Assembly (NCBI RefSeq): GCF_013390595.1
Contig: NZ_JACAWV010000023.1
Location: 124,001 to 188,000 of the forward strand
Source of the DNA: Rhizobium sp. RM
GTDB taxonomy: Bacteria > Pseudomonadota > Alphaproteobacteria > Rhizobiales > Rhizobiaceae
Direction of reading: 5' to 3'
DNA: 64,000 bases
Of this stretch, positions 43,753 to 51,904 are shown piece by piece (the stretch's first letter is position 1; each line of letters starts with the position of its first letter). Under the pieces are notes generated by a model. The model did no database searches. It saw only the letters and a program-made list of their open reading frames with translations, and was not told the DNA's origin. A program made the position numbers and the translations under genes.

Positions 43753-45942
43753 ATGAATATCGACAGATCAGGCAAACCTTCATTGAATGCGCTTATTCGC
43801 TCAAGGAGCATGGCGCTTCTCGGCTGCACAGCCCTTGCCGCCTTCGCACCCTCTCTCTCATTCGCTCAGGATGCCAGCCAGTCCACCTCTGGAACGACGC
43901 TCGCGCCGATCGTTGTTCGGGGTAACGGCGGCGCTGCAAAACTCGATACCAGCAACGACTCGAAATCGATCGTGGCGACGGAGACGACTGGCGTCGGCAA
44001 AATGGCGACCGATGTTCTCGTCGCACCTGCATCGGTATCGGTGATCACCTCGAAGGAAATCGAGGAGCGTGGTGCCGACAGCGTTGAAAAAGTCGTGCAG
44101 TACACTGCTGGCGTCGTAACCGACTTCTACGGCGGCGATGACCGTTTTGACTATGTGGATATTCGCGGCTTCACGCCGAACACCTATCGCGACGGCCTGG
44201 TTGTCGGCAGAACGTTCGGCGGCACCAAAGAAGAGCCTTACGCCTTTGAGCGGATCGAGGTTTTGAAGGGCACGAGTTCGTCCGCCTTCGGTGCAGCTGA
44301 ACCCGGCGGCTCGATCAACTATGTGACGAAGACGCCTAAAAGCGGCCGTTTCGGTGAAGTCTATGGGACTACCGGTTCTTACGCTCACAAGGAAGCCGGT
44401 TTCGACTTCGGCGACAACATCACCGCCGACGACACGCTCTCTTACCGCCTGACGGGTAAATTCCAGCGCGCTGACGCCGAGTACGATTACTCGAAGAATG
44501 ACGAGAACTTCATCATGGGCGGCCTTACCTGGCGCCCATCCGACATGACGAGCCTGACATTCGTCTATGACCACCTCGACAAGCAGGGCGTTCCGGGTAG
44601 CGGCGGTCACCCGCTTGGAACAGACTTCGACCGTAGCGTGTTCTTCGGCGAGCCTGACTATTATTTCAACGACATCAACCGCAATACCTACAGCCTGATG
44701 TTCGATCATGATTTTGGCAACGGTTTGAGTTTCCGCTCGAACGCGCGCTATGTCAGGTCTGATCTTGACTTCGGAAGCGCCTATATCGCCAGCACCAGCA
44801 CCAACGGTTCGAATACGGCCGGCCGCTACTTCTTCGGAAGCGACACCTCGACCGAGCAATTCGTGATCGATGCGAACCTGATTTACGAGACGACGTTCGA
44901 CAACATCGAAAGCCGCACGCTCGCAGGTGTCGATTACAATCATTTCCAGTCGCAGAACTACGGTCTCTATTACGGTCCGGCCGGTGTCTCCGGTGGCACG
45001 ACGCCGCCGATCAACTGGGTCAATCCGGTCTATACGGGTGGCCCGGCGTCGCTTGCCGCGACCTCAGGTTCAAAAAGCGACCAGAAGACCAACGCCGTCT
45101 ATCTGCAGCAGGACCTGACGTTTTCGGACCGGCTGACTGTGAGCCTTGGGCTTCGCAACGACTGGTTGGATCTCAGCCAGACGAACCTCTTTGCGCCCTA
45201 CACCACGCAGACAGCCGATCACAGCGAGTTCACGACCCGTTTTGGCGCGAGCTACAAGATCACCGAGGAACTGGCCGCCTATGCGAGCTACGCGGAATCC
45301 GCTGCACCACCGGCTGTCGGGATCAACCCGGCGACCGGCGGTCAGATTGAGCCGACGACCGGCACGCAATACGAGGTTGGTGTCAAGTACCGCCCGGAAG
45401 CCTTCCCTGCCCTCTTCACCGCATCGGTCTATGATCTTTCGAAAGAAAACATCACCGTCTACGACCAGGTTACCTATATTCCTGCAACGGTGAAAAAGGT
45501 CAGACATCGCGGTCTGGAACTCGAAGCCAAGGCTGAACTGACGGATAACATCAATCTTATCGCAGCCTACAGCTACATCGATTCCAAAATCGATGAACCG
45601 GGTGGCGTCAACGACGGCAACCGCCTGATGCGCGTTCCGAAACATCTTGCTTCGATCTGGGGTACTTACACTCTCCAGGGCGAAGGCGCCCGTGGCGACA
45701 TGACGTTCGGTGTCGGAGCACGGTATACCGACTCCTATTTCACCAACATCACCAACACGATCTCATCTGACAGCGCTGTGATCTTTGATGCGGCCTTCAC
45801 CTACAAGATCAAGGAGAACACGACGTTCCAGCTGAACGTCAACAACGTGTTCGATGAAAAGCACATGGCAAGCCGCGACGCCGGTGCGCTCTATTACAAT
45901 CCTGGCCGTACCGTCTACGCGACGCTGCGCCAGACCTGGTAA
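43753..45942 (+). CDS. TonB-dependent siderophore receptor
   Basis: 729 residues from the ATG at 43753 (a TTG 15 bases earlier is in frame). Signal peptide to about residue 39 (ending LSFAQ), a TonB-box-like TLAPIVV shortly after, plug domain with VDIRGFTPNTYRDGL and RIEVLKGTSSSAFGAAEPGGSINYVTK, then a beta barrel ending in an aromatic residue (LRQTW), as outer-membrane proteins do. No N-terminal STN signalling domain, so it does not itself control an ECF sigma factor. The plug style is that of FhuA/ferrichrome-like and hydroxamate or catecholate receptors; the exact siderophore is unknown. Divergent from importer system 1. Confidence 0.94.
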   Translation: MNIDRSGKPSLNALIRSRSMALLGCTALAAFAPSLSFAQDASQSTSGTTLAPIVVRGNGGAAKLDTSNDSKSIVATETTGVGKMATDVLVAPASVSVITSKEIEERGADSVEKVVQYTAGVVTDFYGGDDRFDYVDIRGFTPNTYRDGLVVGRTFGGTKEEPYAFERIEVLKGTSSSAFGAAEPGGSINYVTKTPKSGRFGEVYGTTGSYAHKEAGFDFGDNITADDTLSYRLTGKFQRADAEYDYSKNDENFIMGGLTWRPSDMTSLTFVYDHLDKQGVPGSGGHPLGTDFDRSVFFGEPDYYFNDINRNTYSLMFDHDFGNGLSFRSNARYVRSDLDFGSAYIASTSTNGSNTAGRYFFGSDTSTEQFVIDANLIYETTFDNIESRTLAGVDYNHFQSQNYGLYYGPAGVSGGTTPPINWVNPVYTGGPASLAATSGSKSDQKTNAVYLQQDLTFSDRLTVSLGLRNDWLDLSQTNLFAPYTTQTADHSEFTTRFGASYKITEELAAYASYAESAAPPAVGINPATGGQIEPTTGTQYEVGVKYRPEAFPALFTASVYDLSKENITVYDQVTYIPATVKKVRHRGLELEAKAELTDNINLIAAYSYIDSKIDEPGGVNDGNRLMRVPKHLASIWGTYTLQGEGARGDMTFGVGARYTDSYFTNITNTISSDSAVIFDAAFTYKIKENTTFQLNVNNVFDEKHMASRDAGALYYNPGRTVYATLRQTW

Positions 45943-45989
45943 TTGCGACACCCGGCTGGCCTGGTGCCGGCCGGACCGTATAGTACTCC

Positions 45990-46865
45990 TCAGCCTGTCT
46001 GCCGCATGCGCCGCCATGCGGCAGGCGTGTCACCGACAACCTGGCGAAACGACTTGGTCAAATGAGCCTGGTCGGAAAAGCCGAGCTGGGCGGCGATGTC
46101 GGCGACAGCGAGGTCGCCATTGAGCAAAAGCTTCTGAGCGACATCGATCCGCTTTTCCAGTTGCCATTGCAGGGGCGTCTTGCCCGTGGTCTGTTTGAAG
46201 ACATTTGAAAACCAGCTCTCCGATAGACCGACGATCGCGGCCATCTCGGCCACGCTCATTCGACCATCGCAGCGCCCGTCAAAACGGGCGTTCAGCTTGT
46301 TGATCTGTGCCTGTGTCAGCCTGCCACCGGAAGGGTCAGCCGCCTGGTCTGGAATTTCAAGGAGACCCGCAACAATGGAGCCGACGAGGCTTTCGGCATA
46401 GACGGCGTGTTTCGAGGGTTCGGACACCTCGTCGACCAGCAGCCCGGCGAGCGTCTCGATGGCTCCGAGGTCCTGGATTTCGACGGGCCGGCGCATAGCC
46501 GCCATCGCTGCGGATGATCCGACCGACGGCGACAGAAACCGCATCACCCGGTCCTTGTGCATGTGGAGATTGAGGTGCGAGAAGCGATGGGTAGCGCTGC
46601 TCGATGTCCATAGGGGAACACCCGCCGGAACGTAGACCGCCCGTGACATCGGCCGGGAATTGCCCGGAAATGCGCTGTTCTGATTGGATATCTGAACGCG
46701 CGAGGAGACATCATTGAAAAAGATCATGATGCGCGGATCGTCAGCGAGATAATAACCACTGGCGCCTGCCTGGCTTTCCGCCTGCCAATAAGCGCTTACA
46801 AGACCGTCGAGGCACCGCCACTTGACGGGAGCCGTGAGGCGAATGCCCTCGGTGTGCCATGTCAT
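45990..46865 (-). CDS. AraC-family regulator near siderophore receptor
   Basis: 291 residues from the ATG at 46865; a longer reading needs TTG. The C-terminal 100 residues carry the two AraC helix-turn-helices (MSVAEMAAIVGLSESWFSNVFKQTTG, and LAVADIAAQLGFSDQAHLTKSFRQVVG). The N-terminal half is a ligand-sensing domain. It is convergent with the receptor and 48 bases from its end. AraC regulators of the PchR type activate receptor genes when the matching siderophore is present in the cell, a role that would suit it here. Confidence 0.88.
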   Translation of the reverse strand: MTWHTEGIRLTAPVKWRCLDGLVSAYWQAESQAGASGYYLADDPRIMIFFNDVSSRVQISNQNSAFPGNSRPMSRAVYVPAGVPLWTSSSATHRFSHLNLHMHKDRVMRFLSPSVGSSAAMAAMRRPVEIQDLGAIETLAGLLVDEVSEPSKHAVYAESLVGSIVAGLLEIPDQAADPSGGRLTQAQINKLNARFDGRCDGRMSVAEMAAIVGLSESWFSNVFKQTTGKTPLQWQLEKRIDVAQKLLLNGDLAVADIAAQLGFSDQAHLTKSFRQVVGDTPAAWRRMRQTG

Positions 46866-47221
46866 GGAATGCCAAAAACTCAATGTCTGTGTCCGCCCAC
46901 TTCTAGAACGACGATGGTGCTGAGATGGCGTTGCGACGATCCGGCCTTCAAATGCTCGCTGTCGTCAGCCGCAAATGAAGTTGCGATATCTCCGCCAAAA
47001 GGTGATGCCATAATATGAGTACTTTTATCATCTTACTCATCTGGAGCAAGATGGTAAAATCCTGAGAAATGTTTCTCACCGCATGGCACGTCGAAAGCCT
47101 TGAATACGAGGCGCCTGGACGTTTCGATTCAAATTGCAGGTAATTTATCGGGCTATATGCAACGCAGAGTCGCCAGTAATATTTGTCTGTCGCGTGTCCC
47201 CTGAAACAGGCAAGCGGCATT

Positions 47222-47262
47222 GAAGCCCGGCGCGCACAGGACGCGACGGGCTTCTTTTATAA
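47222..47262 (+). terminator. Rho-independent terminator-like hairpin, possible end of a small RNA
   Basis: GAAGCCCG pairs with CGGGCTTC and is followed at once by TTTTAT on the + strand. No protein gene ends just upstream on this strand (the AraC gene reads the other way), so the hairpin may terminate an unannotated small RNA. Confidence 0.45.
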
Positions 47263-47362
47263 AATGACGGGTAAAATCTCGGCCGTCTTTGAGCCCATCA
47301 GTTCATCCGGCGTTCATTTTGGGGAATGCAAATTCCGCCCACCACACCGCCATATGTGGTTT

Positions 47363-47405
47363 CAAGAGGCCCGTATTTTTCCCCCAGCCCGTACGGGCCT
47401 CTTGT
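47363..47405. terminator. Long hairpin downstream of the NUDIX gene
   Basis: AAGAGGCCCGTA pairs perfectly with TACGGGCCTCTT (12 bases) around a pyrimidine-rich loop. It lies about 43 bases beyond the end of the minus-strand NUDIX gene and could terminate it, and could also end a + strand transcript. Confidence 0.5.
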
Positions 47406-47447
47406 TATGGCTTTTCGCGCCGACTGATCCAACAAACGCAAGGCCGT

Positions 47448-47981
47448 TCAGCTATCCGGCTTGCTGGTTTTGCGGACCGGTTTGAAGTCGACGATCAACG
47501 ATTTCAGCTCGATTTCTCGCACGCGCCGCGCTGCCTCGACAGGAGAAACCCAGTCGATCCTACGCTCCCCCCGTTCCTTGAACTTACCATCGACCTCGGT
47601 CACCTCGATCTGGAACACGTCGACGATGCAGGGCGTGACATCGCCATTGTCGAGCATTTTGAGGTAGGTATAGCGGCCGACAGGTTTCTTCCTGGCCCGA
47701 CCACGTACGCCCGCTTCTTCCCACGCCTCGATCTCGGCGGCCTCGTGTGGCTCCTTTCGCTTCATGGGCCAGCCCTTCGGGATGATCCATCGTCCACTGT
47801 CACGAGAGGTCACGAGAAGGATCTCGGCGTCCTTGCCGTTTGAGGCATAACGAAAACACAAGGCCGCATATTGCTGCTCGAATGCACCTCGAAACAGCTT
47901 GTCTGGAACCTGGGCAAGTTGCTGCAACAACGTCCGTGGTCTGGTTGGGGGGGCTTTACTGGCTTTTTTCGGACGCTTCAT
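47448..47981 (-). CDS. NUDIX hydrolase (diphosphoinositol/diadenosine polyphosphate type)
   Basis: 177 residues. The N-terminus is Lys/Arg-rich (RPKKASKAPPTRPR). The NUDIX box region reads IPKGWPMKRKEPHEAAEIEA followed by WEEAGV; the metal-binding EE pair is present but the usual Arg of the REXXEE core is Ile. The PKGW start is typical of the DIPP subgroup that cleaves diphosphoinositol or dinucleoside polyphosphates. It is divergent from the DUF47-pit operon, with the Pho box between them. No clear operon partner. Confidence 0.88.
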   Translation of the reverse strand: MKRPKKASKAPPTRPRTLLQQLAQVPDKLFRGAFEQQYAALCFRYASNGKDAEILLVTSRDSGRWIIPKGWPMKRKEPHEAAEIEAWEEAGVRGRARKKPVGRYTYLKMLDNGDVTPCIVDVFQIEVTEVDGKFKERGERRIDWVSPVEAARRVREIELKSLIVDFKPVRKTSKPDS

Positions 47982-48033
47982 AACGGTTGATAGTGCTTAT
48001 TTTCCGGGTTGCATCAACGGCCGGGCTGGTTTT

Positions 48034-48051
48034 ATGACAGTTTTATGACAA
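48034..48051 (-). promoter_or_regulatory. Pho box (PhoB-binding site) upstream of DUF47-pit
   Basis: Read on the minus strand the 18 bases are TTGTCAT-AAAA-CTGTCAT, matching the consensus CTGTCAT-N4-CTGTCAT in all but the first base. It ends 25 bases before the DUF47 start, where bound PhoB would probably block rather than recruit polymerase. In S. meliloti the equivalent operon is repressed by PhoB under phosphate starvation. It could also act on the divergent NUDIX gene. Confidence 0.8.
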
Positions 48052-48076
48052 GCAGCGCCAAAGAAGGCAAATTCGC

Positions 48077-48721
48077 ATGATGAGCATATTCCGCAAGCTG
48101 ATGCCGCGTGAAGACCGTTTCTTCGACATGTTCAACAAACATTCGGAAACCGTGGTCACCGCAGCACAGGCACTGGACCGCCTTTTGAGCGGCGAAAACG
48201 TCCAGGCAAACTGCGATCTGATCGTTACCCTGGAAGACCAGGCCGATGACATCACGCGCGACGTGCTCCTGGCCGTCCGCCGCAGTTTCATCACACCTTT
48301 CGACCGCGGCGACATCAAGGACCTGATCCAGTCGATGGATGACGCGATCGACATGATGCACAAGACCGTCAAGACAATCAGGCTGTTCGAGCAGACGAGC
48401 TTCGATCCCCTGATGAAGCAGATGGGTCATGAGATCGTCAAGGCCGCAGGCCTGATCGCTGAAGCCATCCCGTTGCTTGAAAAGGTCGGCACGAACGCGC
48501 AGCGTCTTTCCTCGATCGCCGAGGAGATTACGCGCGTCGAAGGCCGTTCAGACGATCTGCACGACCAGGGCCTCAAGGACCTGTTCAAGCGCCACGGCGC
48601 TGCGGGTGACGCAATGGCCTACATGATTGGTAGCGAAATCTATGGTGAGCTCGAAAAGGTCGTCGACCGGTTCGAAGACGTCGCCAATGAAATCAGCGGC
48701 ATTGTAATCGAGAACGTCTGA
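48077..48721 (+). CDS. DUF47 (PhoU-like) protein paired with Pit
   Basis: 214 residues, all helical, no membrane segment. The DUF47 pattern is clear (LPREDRFFDMFNKHSETVV-like start, LEDQADDITRDVLLAVRRSFITPFDRGDIKDL near 50-85, MDDAIDMMHKTVK). These proteins act with low-affinity phosphate carriers in a PhoU-like way, probably at the membrane. AAGAAGG is about nine bases upstream. The stop overlaps the pit start (TGATGG context), so the pair is coupled. Named orfA or pap in the S. meliloti literature. Confidence 0.93.
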   Translation: MMSIFRKLMPREDRFFDMFNKHSETVVTAAQALDRLLSGENVQANCDLIVTLEDQADDITRDVLLAVRRSFITPFDRGDIKDLIQSMDDAIDMMHKTVKTIRLFEQTSFDPLMKQMGHEIVKAAGLIAEAIPLLEKVGTNAQRLSSIAEEITRVEGRSDDLHDQGLKDLFKRHGAAGDAMAYMIGSEIYGELEKVVDRFEDVANEISGIVIENV

Positions 48722-49725
48722 TGGATGTCTCCCTCGCCTTGCCGCTTCTGATCGGCCTTATCGGGATAGCGCTGTTTTTCGACTTCCTGAATGGCCTCCA
48801 TGACGCGGCCAACTCCATCGCCACGATCGTCTCCACCCGTGTGTTGCGGCCGCAATACGCGGTTGCCTGGGCCGCATTCTTCAATTTCATCGCGTTCCTG
48901 TTTTTTGGTCTGCATGTGGCCGAGACGCTCGGAACTGGCATTATCGATCCCGCGATCGTCTCACCGTCAGTGATCTTTGCAGCATTGATGGGCGCGATTG
49001 TCTGGAACATTGTCACCTGGATTTTCGGCATTCCCTCGAGCTCTTCGCATGCACTGATTGGCGGCCTCGTCGGCGCCGGTCTTGCAAAGGTCGGCTTCAG
49101 CTCGATCGTCTTTTCCGGACTGCTCAAAACTGTCGGGGCGATTTTCATGTCGCCGGCCATCGGCTTTTTCCTGGCTCTGCTGCTCGTCCTTACCGTTTCC
49201 TGGCTCTTCGTTCGCCAGACACCTTTTGCTGTCGACCGCACGTTCCGCGTCATGCAGTTCATCTCTGCATCGCTTTATTCGCTTGGCCATGGTGGCAATG
49301 ACGCGCAGAAAACCATGGGTATCATTGCCGTGTTGCTATTCAGCCAGGGACACCTTGGTGAAAGCTTCTACGTTCCGTTCTGGGTGGTTATTTCCTGCCA
49401 GTCGGCAATGGCGCTTGGCACGCTGTTCGGCGGCTGGCGCATCGTGCACACGATGGGATCGAAGATCACGCGCCTCAACCCGATGCAGGGCTTTTGTGCC
49501 GAGACAGGCGGTGCCTTGACATTGTTTGGCGCAACCTGGCTCGGTATTCCCGTCTCGACGACCCACACGATCACAGGTGCGATCGTCGGCGTTGGTGCGG
49601 CGCGCCGTGTCTCTGCGGTACGCTGGGGCCTTGCGGGCAACATCGTGATTGCCTGGATTGTGACGATGCCTGCCGCAGCGCTGATATCGGCTTCTGTCTA
49701 CTGGCTGACATCACTGTTCGGTTGA
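48721..49725 (+). CDS. pit: Low-affinity inorganic phosphate transporter
   Basis: 334 residues, about ten membrane segments. Pit/PiT family signatures are present in both halves: FDFLNGLHDAANSIATIVSTRVL near 20-42 and GHGGNDAQKTMGIIAVLLF near 188-206. It carries metal phosphate with protons across the inner membrane. Coupled to DUF47 and preceded by the Pho box. The 3' end is convergent with the monooxygenase gene, with a strong hairpin between. Confidence 0.95.
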   Translation: MDVSLALPLLIGLIGIALFFDFLNGLHDAANSIATIVSTRVLRPQYAVAWAAFFNFIAFLFFGLHVAETLGTGIIDPAIVSPSVIFAALMGAIVWNIVTWIFGIPSSSSHALIGGLVGAGLAKVGFSSIVFSGLLKTVGAIFMSPAIGFFLALLLVLTVSWLFVRQTPFAVDRTFRVMQFISASLYSLGHGGNDAQKTMGIIAVLLFSQGHLGESFYVPFWVVISCQSAMALGTLFGGWRIVHTMGSKITRLNPMQGFCAETGGALTLFGATWLGIPVSTTHTITGAIVGVGAARRVSAVRWGLAGNIVIAWIVTMPAAALISASVYWLTSLFG

Positions 49726-49754
49726 AAACCTCACCCGATAAGTCATTGCCAATT

Positions 49755-49776
49755 CCCGGGCCAAAATTGGCCCGGG
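49755..49776. terminator. Bidirectional hairpin between pit and the monooxygenase gene
   Basis: CCCGGGCCAA-AA-TTGGCCCGGG is a perfect ten-base stem, 30 bases beyond pit and 15 beyond the monooxygenase stop. No T-run follows, so it may work as a stabiliser or in both directions as a weak terminator. Confidence 0.55.
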
Positions 49777-49790
49777 CACGCTGGAAAGCG

Positions 49791-51080
49791 TTATGCAGCA
49801 TTCCGGCTTCTGACGTCCTCGTAGCTTGACGGATAAACACCGCGCCGCTGAAGGATGGGGACGACTTCGTTGACGAAGGTCTCAAGATCACCGGGCAGAT
49901 AAAGTGCCGAAATCGTAAAGCCATCAGCGGCTCCAGATTGCCACCACGATACGAGATGATCGGCAATTCCTTCAGGTGTCGCAATCAGGCCCGGAAGTTT
50001 CTCGACCTCGGCAAGCCCGCGCAGGGAAAGGCCATTGTCGAGGGCGACCGCACGTTTTGCCCTGACGACACCGATCGGAATAACGCTTTGGGAGACATCG
50101 CCGAAGTCTGCAGGCGAAAGCACTTTCTCTGCACCGGTTCGCTCGAGATCGATACCGAGCAGCTTTGCCAGCCGTTCGATATCTTCACCTGTAACCGGCG
50201 CAGCTTCGAGCTTTTCGCGCTTGAGCGCTGCAACTTCAGCTTCTGTCGAGCGGACAATTGGCGAGATGGCAGGCATCAGACGAGGCAGCTGGTCGCTACG
50301 ACGGCCTAGAGCCTGAGCGGCCTCTCTCAACTCTGAACGGAATGCACGCGAGCCCTCAAGAGAAGCGCTCGGCGCATAAACGTAATCCGCATACCGGGCC
50401 GCGAGCGCCACGCCGTCGCGGGACCCGCCGGCCTGAACGATCTTTGGCCGGCCCCAGGAAGGAGCGGGCAGATTGAGCGGGCCTTCAACATCGAAGTGTG
50501 CGCCATGATGATTGATCGGCCTGACGTCACCGTAAAAGGGTGACTGGCCTTTTTCGCCGCCATTCCAGGGATAATGCCAACTGTCCCACAGGCGATGGAC
50601 GACATCGACAAACTCTTCGGCGCGTTCATAGCGGGCCTTGCGATCAGGTAACCCTTGCGCTGAAAAGTTTGCAGCAATCTCTGGGTGCCAGCTCGTCACC
50701 ACATTCCAGCCGATGCGCCCTTTGGTGAGGAGATTGAGGCTCTGAAGCTGTCTTGCGAGCGTGTAGGGATCGCCATAGGTCGTCGACGCGGTCACAATCG
50801 CACCGATGTCCGGCACCTGAGAGAGCACGGCCGCAAAGAGGACGAAGGGATCGAAGGTCTGTTCAGGTCGCGTGTTTTCGCTGATCAACAACTGCGGTCT
50901 GTCTGACATGAAGATATTGCTGAAAACGCCTCTATGCGCAATGCGCGCGTTTTCGACGTAATAGTCCAGGGTGAAGATGCGATCGAGCGGCAGATCGGGG
51001 CGCTTCCAGGAATCGTTTGCCGAACCTGAAGAATTGATCCAGGCGTTGAGCTCTAGGTACTGTGTCATATGATGCCCCAT
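49791..51080 (-). CDS. FMN-dependent monooxygenase of the luciferase-like (NtaA/SnaA/DszA) family
   Basis: 429 residues. The NtaA/EmoA subgroup is indicated by the start (YLELNAWI), the block LLTKGRIGWNVVTSWHPEIAANFSAQG near 135-160 and PSWGRPKIVQAGGSRDG near 220-236. Members use reduced FMN to oxidise nitrilotriacetate, EDTA, sulfur heterocycles or lactones. The ATG shares a base with the stop of the iron ATPase gene (TAATG), so it is translationally coupled to it; an ATG four codons in is possible. A role in cleaving an imported iron chelate to free the metal is suggested by this link, not shown. The flavin reductase must come from elsewhere. Confidence 0.88.
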   Translation of the reverse strand: MGHHMTQYLELNAWINSSGSANDSWKRPDLPLDRIFTLDYYVENARIAHRGVFSNIFMSDRPQLLISENTRPEQTFDPFVLFAAVLSQVPDIGAIVTASTTYGDPYTLARQLQSLNLLTKGRIGWNVVTSWHPEIAANFSAQGLPDRKARYERAEEFVDVVHRLWDSWHYPWNGGEKGQSPFYGDVRPINHHGAHFDVEGPLNLPAPSWGRPKIVQAGGSRDGVALAARYADYVYAPSASLEGSRAFRSELREAAQALGRRSDQLPRLMPAISPIVRSTEAEVAALKREKLEAAPVTGEDIERLAKLLGIDLERTGAEKVLSPADFGDVSQSVIPIGVVRAKRAVALDNGLSLRGLAEVEKLPGLIATPEGIADHLVSWWQSGAADGFTISALYLPGDLETFVNEVVPILQRRGVYPSSYEDVRSRNAA

Positions 51081-51904
51081 TAGGCGGAAAGTTGATGGAG
51101 TGGTCGTTCACGGTGCGGGAACAATTCCTGTTCCTTGACTTCGTCATTCTCGACGGGTCGCACACTTGGAATGCCATCGTGGCGACTGACGTCGACAGGC
51201 AATCCAAAGACATTGCTCAACACATCCGCATCGAAAACGGTGCCCGGTGAGCCGTCCGCAACCAGGCGGCCTTCCGATATGATAAGGGCTCTATTGCAAA
51301 AGCGGGCCGCGTGATTGAGATCATGAACGGCCATGAGCGCAATGCCACCGGCCCGCGCAAAATCGCGCACAAGGCGCATTGTCTCGACCTGGTAACGCAG
51401 GTCCAGCGCACTGGTTGGTTCATCGAGGAGCATCACGCGCGTTCCCTGCGCAAGTGCGCGCGCGATCATGACACGCTGCTGCTGGCCGCCGGAGAGTTCG
51501 TTGACATAGCGGTCCGCCAGATCTGACAGGCCAAGCTTGTCGATCGCCGACGTTGCAATTGCATGATCCTCATCACTGAAGCGGATACCCATGTAAGGGC
51601 TGCGCCCGAGCATCACCGCGTCGTAAACCCTCAGATCGAACGGGATTGGTGAAGACTGCGGAACATAGGCTATCCGCCTTGCCCGTTCGCGCCGCGAAAG
51701 CGCGAGCAGGTCCTCATCCCACAGCCTGACAGATCCCGCCGAAATTCCGGCTAGACCCAGAAGAGCTTTTGTCAAAGTCGATTTTCCCGATCCGTTCGGC
51801 CCAAGAAGTGCGCAGAAATCGCCCTGTTCAAGCTTGAACGATACGTCGTGCAGCACCTGCCTGCGGCGGTAATGCAGGCTCAGGCTTTCAACATTGAGGG
51901 TCAT
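51080..51904 (-). CDS. Iron ABC transporter ATP-binding protein (FecE type), system 2
   Basis: 274 residues. Walker A GPNGSGKST near residue 35, signature LSGGQQQRVMIARAL near 137, Walker [12 protein letters not shown] near 160, switch VHDLNHAARFC. It overlaps the permease gene by four bases upstream and the monooxygenase by one base downstream. It energises the single permease of this system. Confidence 0.94.
   Translation of the reverse strand: MTLNVESLSLHYRRRQVLHDVSFKLEQGDFCALLGPNGSGKSTLTKALLGLAGISAGSVRLWDEDLLALSRRERARRIAYVPQSSPIPFDLRVYDAVMLGRSPYMGIRFSDEDHAIATSAIDKLGLSDLADRYVNELSGGQQQRVMIARALAQGTRVMLLDEPTSALDLRYQVETMRLVRDFARAGGIALMAVHDLNHAARFCNRALIISEGRLVADGSPGTVFDADVLSNVFGLPVDVSRHDGIPSVRPVENDEVKEQELFPHRERPLHQLSA

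Larger units (their letters stand above)
46866..47447. other. Gene-free stretch with two strong hairpins
   Basis: This 582-base gap holds no convincing gene. It has an AT-richer left half that should include the promoter of the AraC gene, and two terminator-like hairpins on the right (47222-47262 and 47363-47405). A reading frame at 47183-47485 runs through both hairpins and ends inside the NUDIX gene, so I do not accept it. The region may encode one or two small RNAs. Confidence 0.5.

Noticed and set aside
43858-44943. 361-codon open frame on the - strand within the first siderophore receptor
   Set aside because: The + strand carries the plug and barrel of a TonB-dependent receptor; the antisense frame has no family features or ribosome site.
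47183-47485. 100-codon frame across the gene-free stretch
   Set aside because: It runs through both terminator-like hairpins, overlaps the end of the NUDIX gene and has no ribosome site or recognisable content.
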